This document shows, one piece after another, positions 7,167 to 14,971 of a stretch of DNA of 27,017 bases (positions within the stretch are counted from its first letter, which is position 1; each line of letters begins with the position of its first letter). Both the position numbers and the translations under genes were made by a program. The notes beneath the pieces are model-generated. The model was not told the origin of the DNA, made no database searches, and saw only the letters and a list, made by a program, of their open reading frames with translations. The DNA comes from an uncultured Fenollaria sp. (GTDB lineage: Bacteria; Bacillota; Clostridia; Tissierellales; Peptoniphilaceae), in NCBI RefSeq assembly GCF_946221515.1, contig NZ_CAMJVK010000019.1, forward strand, positions 1 through 27,017. The letters run 5' to 3'.

Positions 7167-8156
7167 ATGTTTTATGTAGATAGAGTTATTAAGGGCTCAT
7201 CAAGCGAAACAGCACTTTCAGAATTTTTATTAGAAAGAGATGTTATCTATGAAGATCTTGATGCGAGCTACATTATAAGAGATGCAGGAGAAATAATCGC
7301 GACAGTATCAGTAAAGAAGAATTTAATTAAATTCTTCTACATCGATGACAAGTATCAAGGCGAGGGACTTGCTATAGAGCTTATTAATAGTGCGCTTGAA
7401 GACATCATTGCCAAGGGATATAGAAGCTACTTTGTCTTTACCAAGGCAAAAAATGAAAATATTTTCACTTCACTATCTATGGATACTATTGAAAAGACTG
7501 AAGATGTTGTTCTCTTAGAAGGTGGTTTCTTCAAGTACAATGACTGGATAGAGACTATCAAGAAAGATCTTGACAAAGACGAGTACAATGCCATAGTCAT
7601 GAATGCAAATCCACTTACACTTGGTCATGAGTACCTAGTAGATAAAGCCTTGGAAGACCATCGTGACTTAATAATCTTCGTTTTGGAAGAGGAAGCCTCA
7701 TACTTTAGTACTAAGGATAGATATGAGATAGTTAAAAAGCATTATCAAGATAATGATAGGGTTCATGTCTATAAATCAGGCCCCTACATTATATCTAGAG
7801 CGACCTTCCCAACATATTTTTTGAAGAAGGATACAGATAAGATTAAAGTATATACAGAGCTTGACGCAAAGATATTCGCAAGGCGCATTGCAAAGGATTT
7901 GAATATCAAAAAAAGGTATTTCGGTACAGAGCCTATTGACAAAGTTACTCAAAAGTATAATGAAATGATGAAGAAGATACTCTATGAATATGGTATAGCG
8001 ACTGAATTTATAGAGAGAAAGACTATAGATGGCGAAGTTATTAGCGCATCGAAGGTCAGAGAGTACTACGAAAATGATTTTTCGGCTTGTAAAAAATATT
8101 TAAGCTCGGATGTTTATGAGCTTTTAGAAATAAAAAGGAGTGGTAACAATGATTAG
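7167..8156 (+). CDS. citC: [citrate (pro-3S)-lyase] ligase (orphan)
   Basis: A 329-residue two-domain protein: an N-terminal GNAT-like fold (about 1-125, with a DDKYQGEGLA acetyl-CoA-loop-like segment), then a nucleotidyltransferase domain with NANPLTLGHEYL (146-157, the HxGH-type motif) and ISASKVREY near the C-terminus. CitC acetylates the thiol prosthetic group of the citrate lyase acyl carrier subunit using ATP and acetate. The usual citD/E/F/X/G neighbours are absent here; instead it sits between mnmA and a GNAT-like gene. The enzyme may serve a lyase encoded elsewhere or have been repurposed. The ATG follows the mnmA stop by 2 bases, with only a weak ribosome site. Confidence 0.85.
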   Translation: MFYVDRVIKGSSSETALSEFLLERDVIYEDLDASYIIRDAGEIIATVSVKKNLIKFFYIDDKYQGEGLAIELINSALEDIIAKGYRSYFVFTKAKNENIFTSLSMDTIEKTEDVVLLEGGFFKYNDWIETIKKDLDKDEYNAIVMNANPLTLGHEYLVDKALEDHRDLIIFVLEEEASYFSTKDRYEIVKKHYQDNDRVHVYKSGPYIISRATFPTYFLKKDTDKIKVYTELDAKIFARRIAKDLNIKKRYFGTEPIDKVTQKYNEMMKKILYEYGIATEFIERKTIDGEVISASKVREYYENDFSACKKYLSSDVYELLEIKRSGNND

Positions 8157-9273
8157 TGTAAAAGAAGTTACTGACAAAAAAACTTTAAAGGAGTTTGCAT
8201 ATTTTATCTATGATATATATGAAGGTGACAAGAACTTTGTTCCACCAATTAGAAAAGATTATTTAAAATATTTACAAGGAGTGGATAACGACCTAAACAA
8301 CGCAGGACCAAATACAAAGTTTATCTGCTACGATGGAGATAAAGTAGTTGGAAGACTTTTGGTCGGTATAAACGAAATTGTTAACGACTATCACGGTTTT
8401 AAAGAAGGTTACATCTCACAATTTGAGTGCGAAGATAACTATGAATATGCAAAGGCACTTCTTGATGCAGCAGTAGAATACCTTAGGGCGCACGGCATGA
8501 ATAAGGTGAAAGGACCAGTTTCACTGCCAGGCGGCGAGGACAACAGAGGCTTTATAGTCGACAACTTCGAGGATCAACCATACATAATGAACACTTACAA
8601 CAAGAGTTACTACAACGATTTCTTCGTGAAATATGGCTTTGAAAAGTACTTTGACTGCTACGCTTATAAGGATACTATTGAAAATGCAAATATAGAGAGA
8701 TTTGAAAAACTTGTTCCATATGCTATGAAGAAGTTTAATTTTAGAGTGGATAATATTGATTTTAGTAGACTTGACAGCGATGCAGCAGACATTATGCATG
8801 TAATTGAAAAAGCTATGCCAAAGGAATGGGACGACTTCGCTCCACTTGACGCAGAAGAGATCAGAAAGGTAGTTAAGCAGCTAAAACCATATGCCGATCC
8901 AGAGCTTATATTTATCGCAAGAGACAACGAAACAAACGAGCCTATCGGCTTTAACATAACTCTACCAGACTACAACCAAGCCATCAAGAAGATGAAGGGA
9001 AGACTACTTCCATTTGGCTTTATAAAGTTCTTGTATCACAAGAGAAAGATCGATAGAATTAGATTTTTCGTTTTATTCGTAGTGCCTGAGTATCAAAAGA
9101 AGGGCGTTACAAGCGTTATGTACTTAAAGACATACATCAACGCCATCAAGAAAGGCTATACAGAGCTTGAAGGATCAACAATTTGGGAGTACAACAAAGA
9201 TATGATGAACGACGTTGAAAGCTTTGGAGCAAAGATCAATATAACTTATAGAATTTACCAAATGGATATATAG
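8149..9273 (+). CDS. large GNAT-like acetyltransferase-family protein (YghO-like)
   Basis: A 374-residue cytoplasmic protein of a widespread uncharacterised GNAT-related family. Recognisable family landmarks are NFVPPIRKDYLKYL (about 29-42), GPVSLPGGEDNRGF, YYNDFFVKYGFEKYFD, and a C-terminal GNAT-like segment FVLFVVPEYQKKGV, where Q/RxxGxG-type acetyl-CoA binding would lie. The substrate is unknown. ATG at 8149 was chosen because AAAGGAG lies 7 bases upstream; an in-frame GTG at 8140 overlaps that site. It overlaps citC by 8 bases and is the last gene of the cca operon. A small hairpin follows, but no strong T-run. Confidence 0.75.
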   Translation: MISVKEVTDKKTLKEFAYFIYDIYEGDKNFVPPIRKDYLKYLQGVDNDLNNAGPNTKFICYDGDKVVGRLLVGINEIVNDYHGFKEGYISQFECEDNYEYAKALLDAAVEYLRAHGMNKVKGPVSLPGGEDNRGFIVDNFEDQPYIMNTYNKSYYNDFFVKYGFEKYFDCYAYKDTIENANIERFEKLVPYAMKKFNFRVDNIDFSRLDSDAADIMHVIEKAMPKEWDDFAPLDAEEIRKVVKQLKPYADPELIFIARDNETNEPIGFNITLPDYNQAIKKMKGRLLPFGFIKFLYHKRKIDRIRFFVLFVVPEYQKKGVTSVMYLKTYINAIKKGYTELEGSTIWEYNKDMMNDVESFGAKINITYRIYQMDI

Positions 9274-9276
9274 TTT

Positions 9277-9295
9277 AGGGTGCCTTGCGCACCTT
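9277..9295 (+). terminator. weak hairpin after the cca operon
   Basis: A 7-bp stem (AGGGTGC / GCACCTT, with one G-U pair) and a 5-base loop lie right after the stop codon, but only mixed A/T follows. It may be an inefficient terminator or an mRNA 3'-end stabiliser. Confidence 0.35.
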
Positions 9296-9348
9296 AAATT
9301 ATTATCAAAGTTATATTTAGAGAGATTTTGGGTAAAAATTAATAGTAC

Positions 9349-9698
9349 GGGGATGAATTTTGGTTTCGACGGGGATTTGGAATTTAGAATAGCGAGCCGG
9401 GTCGATGGATACGTCACATCTGTCAAAAAAATATAAACGCAGAAAACAATAATTTTGCATACGCTGCCTAGTTAGGCGGTTCTCAATATAGAGTTTTCTC
9501 GTTCGGCTTTATATTGGGTCAACTTAGACGAGAAAATCTTTTAGCCAAGCTTAAAAGTTAAAAGATTATTTCAAAGCTATCTAAGACTTTATTTTGCTTT
9601 TTAAATTGGTCTTAGTGAACTTTTGTAAAAAGCTGCGCTCGGAGAAGTTCTTTAGGAAGGGTTTTCGGACAGGGGTTCGACTCCCCTCATCTCCACCA
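9349..9698 (+). ncRNA. ssrA: transfer-messenger RNA (tmRNA)
   Basis: A 350-nt one-piece tmRNA. The 5' end GGGGATG pairs with CATCTCC before the 3' ACCA (seven pairs including one G-U). The conserved 5' TTTCGACGGGGAT block and the 3' T-arm with GGGGTTCGACTCCCC are present. The resume codon is GCA at 9439, and the encoded tag reads AENNNFAYAA followed by TAG (9469-9471). With the tRNA-borne alanine the added tag would be A-AENNNFAYAA. It rescues stalled ribosomes and marks nascent chains for proteolysis. CCA is encoded in the DNA. A strong terminator follows. No convincing promoter was recognised just upstream. Confidence 0.96.
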
Positions 9699-9702
9699 GA
9701 TT

Positions 9703-9732
9703 GCTTATAGACTTAGTCTATAGGCTTTTTTT
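9703..9732 (+). terminator. tmRNA terminator
   Basis: A 10-bp stem GCTTATAGAC / GTCTATAGGC (one G-U pair) with loop TTA is followed by seven T's. Confidence 0.93.
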
Positions 9733-9819
9733 ATGCTTATAGCTGGATTTCGGAATACTTTTGGTGTTCGACTAGCATATGAATTTTAATATAATTATAA
9801 ATTTTAATCACTTGATAGT

Positions 9820-9850
9820 CTATTATAAGTAAGTTATTTACTTATAATAG
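9820..9850. repeat. 13-bp perfect inverted repeat with 5-base spacer
   Basis: CTATTATAAGTAA (9820-9832) and TTACTTATAATAG (9838-9850) are perfect complements. No T-run follows on either strand, so a terminator is less likely than an operator or a mobile-element remnant. Confidence 0.6.
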
Positions 9851-9924
9851 TTGATTTATTGGACAAAACTTTAAGTTTATTTATATGGACAGTGACTGCA
9901 TATAAGAATAAGCAATTGCAAGCA

Positions 9925-9956
9925 TCATAAAGCTTTATGAATAAAAGTTCATAAAG
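9925..9956. promoter_or_regulatory. 16-bp palindrome plus a third half-site upstream of the comEA-sel promoter
   Basis: TCATAAAGCTTTATGA (9925-9940) is a perfect palindrome. Its half-site TCATAAAG recurs in direct orientation at 9949-9956, 24 bp on and just upstream of the -35 region. The layout fits a regulator-binding site for the comEA-selDAB operon. Binding protein unknown. Confidence 0.5.
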
Positions 9957-9959
9957 TTG

Positions 9960-9988
9960 TTTCATTTTTATCAAATTTATGTTATAAT
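9960..9988 (+). promoter_or_regulatory. promoter of the comEA-selDAB operon
   Basis: TATAAT (9983-9988) carries a TGT extension at 9980-9982. A poor -35 (TTTCAT, 9960-9965) lies 17 bases upstream. The TSS is expected near 9995, leaving a leader of under 10 bases with GGTGAT before the ATG. Confidence 0.6.
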
Positions 9989-10003
9989 ATATTTGGTGAT
10001 TCT

Positions 10004-10612
10004 ATGGACATCGATAAAATCAAAAAGGGACTAAAGATATTTCTTATAGTCATACTGATAATAGTATTTATAAATATAATGAATAAAGATTTCTTTAATC
10101 AAAGTGATGGAAAGGTCAAGGTCGATAGAGCTTTTGATACTGGCTCTAAGGACTCTTTGAGTGAGGCTGATGCTGAAGAGGGCTATATCTACACTCACAT
10201 CACTGGCGAGATTAAAAAGCCTGGTGTATACAAGATGAAGGCGGGCACTCGTATGGACGACCTTGTCAAAGAGGCGGGCGGTCTTACTGAGGACGCTGAC
10301 ATCGACCTAATCAATCTATCTGAAAAGCTGGTTGATGAGGAGAGGATCATAGTTCCTGCGAAGGGCGCGAGCGAAGCTGACGAGACGAGTCACGCGGCAA
10401 GCTCTGTTCAAACGAAGAAGATAAACATTAACACGGCTGATCTATATGAGCTTACATCAATACCAAGCGTTGGCGAAAAGACTGCGCAAAAGATTATTGA
10501 TTATAGAGAGAAAAAGAAGTTTAAGAAGATTGAAGATATCATGAACATAGAAGGAATCGGAGAGAACAAGTTTAAGAATATGAAAGATTATATAAGCGTA
10601 AGCGGAAGGTGA
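10004..10612 (+). CDS. comEA: ComEA-type DNA uptake receptor (helix-hairpin-helix, SLBB)
   Basis: A 202-residue membrane-anchored protein. One N-terminal transmembrane segment (about 10-28) is followed by an extracytoplasmic SLBB domain (about 62-120, with HITGEIKKPGVYKMKAGTR) and a C-terminal tandem helix-hairpin-helix DNA-binding domain (about 139-202, ININTADLYELTSIPSVGEKTAQKII). Family role: binds double-stranded DNA outside the membrane for transformation. The usual channel gene comEC is not adjacent. Instead comEA is the first gene of an operon whose next genes are selD, selA and selB, with a 4-base gap to selD. Confidence 0.9.
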   Translation: MDIDKIKKGLKIFLIVILIIVFINIMNKDFFNQSDGKVKVDRAFDTGSKDSLSEADAEEGYIYTHITGEIKKPGVYKMKAGTRMDDLVKEAGGLTEDADIDLINLSEKLVDEERIIVPAKGASEADETSHAASSVQTKKININTADLYELTSIPSVGEKTAQKIIDYREKKKFKKIEDIMNIEGIGENKFKNMKDYISVSGR

Positions 10613-10616
10613 TTGC

Positions 10617-11660
10617 ATGAGTAATGATATAAATGTAAAATTAACAAGTTTTGCTAAGACATCTGGTTGAGCAGCGAAAGTTAAACCGGAGGTTTTAGAT
10701 CAAATATTAAAAGGATTAGAGAAGAATTCACCAGATCCAGACCTATTAGTAGGTTTGGAAACAAGCGATGACGCAGCTGTTTACAAGGTTAGCGAGGACA
10801 GAGCCATCATAGAAACTTTGGACTTTTTTACGCCAATAGTTGATGACCCATATACATTTGGGCAAATAGCAGCAGCAAACTCGCTTTCAGACGTTTACGC
10901 CATGGGAGGAGAGCCGATACTTGCGATGAATATTTCGTGCTTCCCAAACTGTTTGTCACCAAATGTATTAAAGCTAATATTAAAGGGCGGCTTTGACAAG
11001 GTTAAGGAGGCAGGTGCCTTGCTAATAGGTGGACATACTGTTCAAGACGATGAGCTTAAGTACGGCATGAGCGTTACTGGTTTTGTTCATCCTGACAAAG
11101 TTTTGAGAAATACTGGTGTTAAAGAGGGCGACGTCCTTATATTAACTAAGCCACTTGGCCTAGGCATCATAAATACAGCTGTTAAGGGCGATATATGCGA
11201 TAAGGACTCCTTAGATGAAGCGGTTTTAGTAATGAAAACGCTTAATAAGAAGGCGAAGGACGCTATGGAAGGCCTTGATGTACACGCATGTACTGATATA
11301 ACAGGCTTTGGGCTTATGGGTCACGTATACGAAATGCTTAGAAATACTGATGTTACAGTAGAAATTTATACAGAGAAATTACCTATACTAAAGGGGGCAC
11401 TTGATTATGCGATGATGGGCCTAGTTCCAGCAGGTGCTTATGATAACAGAGTTTTTGTTGGTGATAACTTTAGGATAGACGCTGATATCAAAAGAGAGAT
11501 GGAAGACCTTTTATTTGACCCTCAAACTTCTGGAGGACTGTTGATATCGCTATCAGAAGAGGATGCGAAGACTTATATGGAAAGGATAGACCTTCCATTT
11601 GATGTAAATATAATTGCAAAGGCAAAAAAAATCGACGATAAATATATTTTAATTAAGTAG
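10617..11660 (+). CDS. selD: selenophosphate synthetase, itself a selenoprotein (Sec18)
   Basis: Makes selenophosphate from selenide and ATP for Sec-tRNA synthesis. Read from ATG 10617, which has GGAAGG about 8 bases upstream and lies 4 bases after the comEA stop, the frame is open except for one TGA at 10668-10670 (codon 18). The local peptide TSG-U-AAK places selenocysteine exactly at the catalytic Cys/Sec position of SelD's glycine-rich loop. Total length is 347 residues, normal for SelD. Downstream family features include TSDDAAVY, GGHTVQDDELKYGMSVTG, DITGFGLMGH and DPQTSGG. Standard gene calling would start at the internal ATG 10755 and lose 46 residues including the catalytic one. selA follows after 7 bases. 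Confidence 0.96.
10668..10698 (+). promoter_or_regulatory. UGA selenocysteine codon and bacterial SECIS hairpin of selD
   Basis: After the UGA (10668-10670) comes a hairpin with a 5-bp upper stem AAACC / GGTTT (10683-10687 with 10691-10695) and apical loop GGA. The loop begins 17 bases after the UGA. A small loop with G at its start and this spacing fit the bacterial SECIS pattern bound by SelB. The fold was judged by eye. Confidence 0.75.
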
Positions 11661-11667
11661 GTGTGAT

Positions 11668-13050
11668 ATGAATTTATTTAGAATGATCCCAGGCGTTGAT
11701 CAAGTTATGGAAAATGAAGAGATTAAAAAATTATTTGAGCTTCACGATGCAAAACTGATCAACGATACTATAAGAACTATCTTAGATGAAATGAGAGACG
11801 AGATTAAGAAGGGTCTTGATGAGGACGGACTTAGAGAGAGACTTAAAAATATTGATAAGGCTGTCGCACAAAGGCTAGCTGATGAGCTTAATTATAGCCT
11901 TAGACCAGTTATAAATGCGACAGGCGTCATCATCCACACTAATCTTGGCAGATCAAAACTACCAAAGTCGGCTCAAGAAAATATTATGAGGCTATTATCA
12001 AGCTACTCAAACCTTGAGTATGACTTAGACAGAGGCGAAAGAGGATTAAGATACTCTCATATAGAAGAAAAGCTTAAGAAGATTACTGGAGCAGAGGCGG
12101 CTCTTGTTGTAAATAACAATGCTGCAGCTGTTATGCTTGTACTTGACACACTTAGTAAGAACAAGGAAGTAATCACTTCAAGAGGCGAACTTATCGAGAT
12201 AGGCGGATCATTTAGAATACCTGATGTTTGCGAGAGAAGTTTGGCGACACTTAGGGAGGTCGGCACAACAAATAAGACGCACCTAAGAGATTATGAAAAC
12301 GCTATAAATGAAGAGACAGGCGCAATACTAAAGGTTCACACATCAAATTACAAAATTTTAGGCTTTACTGAAAGCGTTAGCGCAAGTGAAATTGCTACTA
12401 TAAAAGGCGATTTGCCTCTAATTGAGGACCTTGGCTCAGGCGTTTTAATCAATCTTGAGGACTATGGTCTTGATCACGAACCAACTGTTATGGAATCAGT
12501 TGCAAGTGGCGTCGATGTAGTTACTTTCAGCGGGGACAAGCTTTTAGGCGGTCCACAAGCGGGCATTATAGTAGGCAAGGAAAAATACATCAGCCAAATC
12601 AAGAAGAATCAATTACTTAGAGCGCTACGTGTGGACAAGATGACTATAGCAGCTCTTGAAACAATACTAAACTATTATATTGACAAGAACAAAACATTTG
12701 AGATACCGACTATAAAGATGATTACTGAGTCTTTCGAATCAATTGAGAAGAGAGCAGAAAAACTATTCTCAATGCTTGAGGGAATGGCTGGAGCAGAGCT
12801 AAATATAGTTGAAACAGCCTCTGAAGTAGGCGGCGGCTCACTTCCAAACCAATTTATCAAGTCAAAGGCAATTGAAATTAATCCAAAAAATATATCGGCT
12901 GCAAAGCTTGAAGAAGGACTTAGAAAGCTTGAAGTACCGATTATTACTAGGATATACAAGGACAAGATCTTGCTTGATTTAAGGACTATTGACGAAGAAG
13001 AGTACGAAATTATTGCGAGTGAACTTAAGGGGATTTTAGGAGAGAGATAG
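11668..13050 (+). CDS. selA: L-seryl-tRNA(Sec) selenium transferase
   Basis: A 460-residue PLP enzyme that converts Ser-tRNA(Sec) to Sec-tRNA(Sec) with selenophosphate. Visible are an N-terminal tRNA-binding region, RPVINATGVIIHTNLGRS, REVGTTNKTHLRDYE, LIEDLGSGVL, and the PLP-lysine motif FSGDKLLGGPQAG with Lys291. Length matches the family. A GGTGTGAT ribosome site precedes ATG 11668. It sits between selD and selB; its stop overlaps the selB GTG by one base, so the three Sec genes are translationally tied. Confidence 0.97.
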   Translation: MNLFRMIPGVDQVMENEEIKKLFELHDAKLINDTIRTILDEMRDEIKKGLDEDGLRERLKNIDKAVAQRLADELNYSLRPVINATGVIIHTNLGRSKLPKSAQENIMRLLSSYSNLEYDLDRGERGLRYSHIEEKLKKITGAEAALVVNNNAAAVMLVLDTLSKNKEVITSRGELIEIGGSFRIPDVCERSLATLREVGTTNKTHLRDYENAINEETGAILKVHTSNYKILGFTESVSASEIATIKGDLPLIEDLGSGVLINLEDYGLDHEPTVMESVASGVDVVTFSGDKLLGGPQAGIIVGKEKYISQIKKNQLLRALRVDKMTIAALETILNYYIDKNKTFEIPTIKMITESFESIEKRAEKLFSMLEGMAGAELNIVETASEVGGGSLPNQFIKSKAIEINPKNISAAKLEEGLRKLEVPIITRIYKDKILLDLRTIDEEEYEIIASELKGILGER

Positions 13051-14963
13051 TGAAACATTTAATACTTGGAACTGCGGGTCACGTTGACCACGGGAAAACT
13101 TCTTTAATACGCGCCCTAACTGGCAGACAAACTGACAGACTAAAGGAAGAACAAAAGAGGGGGATATCGATAGAGCTTGGCTTTACTTACTTTGATCTAG
13201 AAAAGGATTTAAGAGTAGGTATCGTTGACGTGCCTGGTCATGAGAAATTTATCAAAAACATGGTTCAAGGCGTTAGCGGCATGGACCTTGTTATGCTAGT
13301 CATTGCGGCTGATGAAGGCGTTATGCCTCAAACCATAGAGCATTTAAACATACTTACTATGCTTGGTGTTGAGCACGGCTTTGTTGCTTTAACTAAGACT
13401 GATTTAGTTGATGAAGAGTGGATAGAGCTAGTCACATCAGACATAAGAGATAGTTTAAAAGGCACTTTCCTTGAAAATTCTGAAATAGTCAGGGTTTCTA
13501 ACAAGACTTTAGAAGGCATTGACGATATAAAAAATATTTTAAGGAAGCATGCCGATAGCTTTGAAAAAGAAGAAAAGAACGATACACCAAGGCTACCTAT
13601 TGACAGGGTCTTCGTTATATCAGGCTTTGGCACCATAGTTACAGGCACGCTTATGGACGGAAAACTATCTCTACAAGATGAGATTGAAATATATCCAGAG
13701 AGAATTAAGACTAAGATCAGATCCATTCAAGTGCACCAAGAGTCACAAGATGTGGCTTACGCTTCACAAAGATGCGCTCTAAACATCCCTGGAGTTAAAA
13801 AAGAAGATATACATAGGGGCAGCGTTATAAGTCTTCCTGATGCACTTAAGAATACTAATCTAATTGACGTAAAGATCGAGTGCATTAAGGATCAAGAAAG
13901 AGCCATAAAGAATGGATCAAGAGTTTTCTTATACTTAGGCACTGAAGAGATACTTGCAAGAGTAGTGCTATTAGATAGAGACGTACTTAATCCGGGCGAA
14001 GAAGGCTACGCGCAATTGATTCTTGAGAGCGAAACAGTTTGTAAGAGGATGGATAGATTTATTTTAAGATTCTATTCACCGATGTCGACTATAGCGGGCG
14101 GCGTGATACTTGAAACTAATCCAAAGAAGAAAAAGCGTTTTGACGAAGAAGCCGTTGAAGAGTTTAAGATAAATGAAAAGGGCTCAGATACAGATGTTCT
14201 AAACAATCTTATCTACACAAGACAAGATGATTTCTTAAATAAAAAAGAAATCGCAAAATTGTTAAGTAAGTCCGAGGACTTAGTTGACAAAGAGCTAAAG
14301 GAACTTGTAGATGATGGAGCCATCGCTATATATGAATTAAAGAACGGCATCTATCCTGTATCATTAAGATATATACACAATGTGAACGAAGAACTAATAG
14401 TTCATCTAAATAAATACTACGAAAAATATCCACTTAGAAGAGGAATTTTCAAAGAAGAGATTAAAAATAGATTCTTTAAGAAGCTTAATAACAATCAAAA
14501 GCTATATGAAAGCCTTCTTAAGCTAATACTTGACGAAGGAAGCTTAGAGCTAAATGGCGAGCTAGTCTCAATCAAGGGCTACGCACCAAGCTTGTCGGAT
14601 GAAGACAAAAAGTCCATGGACATGGTTTTGAATATGATTGAAGAAGCAAAATACGACGGCATTACAAAAGATGCTATACAAGAGAAAATCAAAATCAATC
14701 CAGAATTTTTAAATGAAGCACTACTAGATTTACAAGCTAGTAAGAACATCTACAGGCTTCAAGACGACTATATAAGCTACAAAGCCTTCTTGAATGCAAG
14801 AGAAGAGCTAATTAAGTATTTAAATAAGAATCAAGAGATAAGTCTAGCTGAGTATAGGGACCTTATCTCGTCAAATAGAAAGATATCGCTTGCTTTGCTT
14901 GAAGATTTTGACAAGGCCAATTTAACGAAGAGGCTTGGCGATAAGAGAGTATTAAAAAGGTAG
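13050..14963 (+). CDS. selB: selenocysteine-specific elongation factor
   Basis: A 637-residue GTPase that carries Sec-tRNA(Sec) to UGA codons marked by a SECIS hairpin. Motifs: G1 GHVDHGKT (10-17), RGISIELGF, G3 DVPGH (60-64) and G4 TKTD (115-118), then EF-Tu-like beta-barrel domains (SGFGTIVTGT onward) and a long C-terminal part from about 370, where the winged-helix RNA-binding domains of SelB lie. The start is GTG at 13050, overlapping the selA stop. Length is close to clostridial SelB. Its expected local target is the selD hairpin at 10683-10695. Confidence 0.97.
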   Translation: MKHLILGTAGHVDHGKTSLIRALTGRQTDRLKEEQKRGISIELGFTYFDLEKDLRVGIVDVPGHEKFIKNMVQGVSGMDLVMLVIAADEGVMPQTIEHLNILTMLGVEHGFVALTKTDLVDEEWIELVTSDIRDSLKGTFLENSEIVRVSNKTLEGIDDIKNILRKHADSFEKEEKNDTPRLPIDRVFVISGFGTIVTGTLMDGKLSLQDEIEIYPERIKTKIRSIQVHQESQDVAYASQRCALNIPGVKKEDIHRGSVISLPDALKNTNLIDVKIECIKDQERAIKNGSRVFLYLGTEEILARVVLLDRDVLNPGEEGYAQLILESETVCKRMDRFILRFYSPMSTIAGGVILETNPKKKKRFDEEAVEEFKINEKGSDTDVLNNLIYTRQDDFLNKKEIAKLLSKSEDLVDKELKELVDDGAIAIYELKNGIYPVSLRYIHNVNEELIVHLNKYYEKYPLRRGIFKEEIKNRFFKKLNNNQKLYESLLKLILDEGSLELNGELVSIKGYAPSLSDEDKKSMDMVLNMIEEAKYDGITKDAIQEKIKINPEFLNEALLDLQASKNIYRLQDDYISYKAFLNAREELIKYLNKNQEISLAEYRDLISSNRKISLALLEDFDKANLTKRLGDKRVLKR

Positions 14964-14971
14964 GAGTATAT

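Larger units (their letters stand above)
9733..9959. other. non-coding gap between tmRNA and the comEA promoter
   Basis: No plausible gene is seen. The gap holds a short degenerate echo of the tmRNA T-arm (9748-9773), a 31-bp inverted repeat (9820-9850) and a 16-bp palindrome with an extra half-site (9925-9956). The rest is AT-rich with no recognised motif. Confidence 0.6.

Noticed and set aside
4788..8156. Frameshifts or degeneration at the TTG start of mnmA and the overlaps in this operon.
   Set aside because: All reading frames are full length with intact motifs. The overlaps of 1-8 bases are ordinary translational coupling.
9349..9698. A tRNA gene at the GGTTCGACTCCCC motif.
   Set aside because: The T-arm belongs to the tmRNA 3' domain, as the matching 5' acceptor strand lies about 350 bases upstream with the tag frame between them.
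10755..11660. selD starting at the internal ATG 10755.
   Set aside because: This start removes the catalytic loop. The longer frame from 10617 with a Sec codon fits the family and the operon spacing.
12675..13726. Long - strand open frames opposite selA (12675-13058) and selB (13328-13726).
   Set aside because: They lie antisense to well-recognised genes, are rich in Ser/Ile/Leu as expected for antisense translation of AT-rich genes, and show no family motifs.
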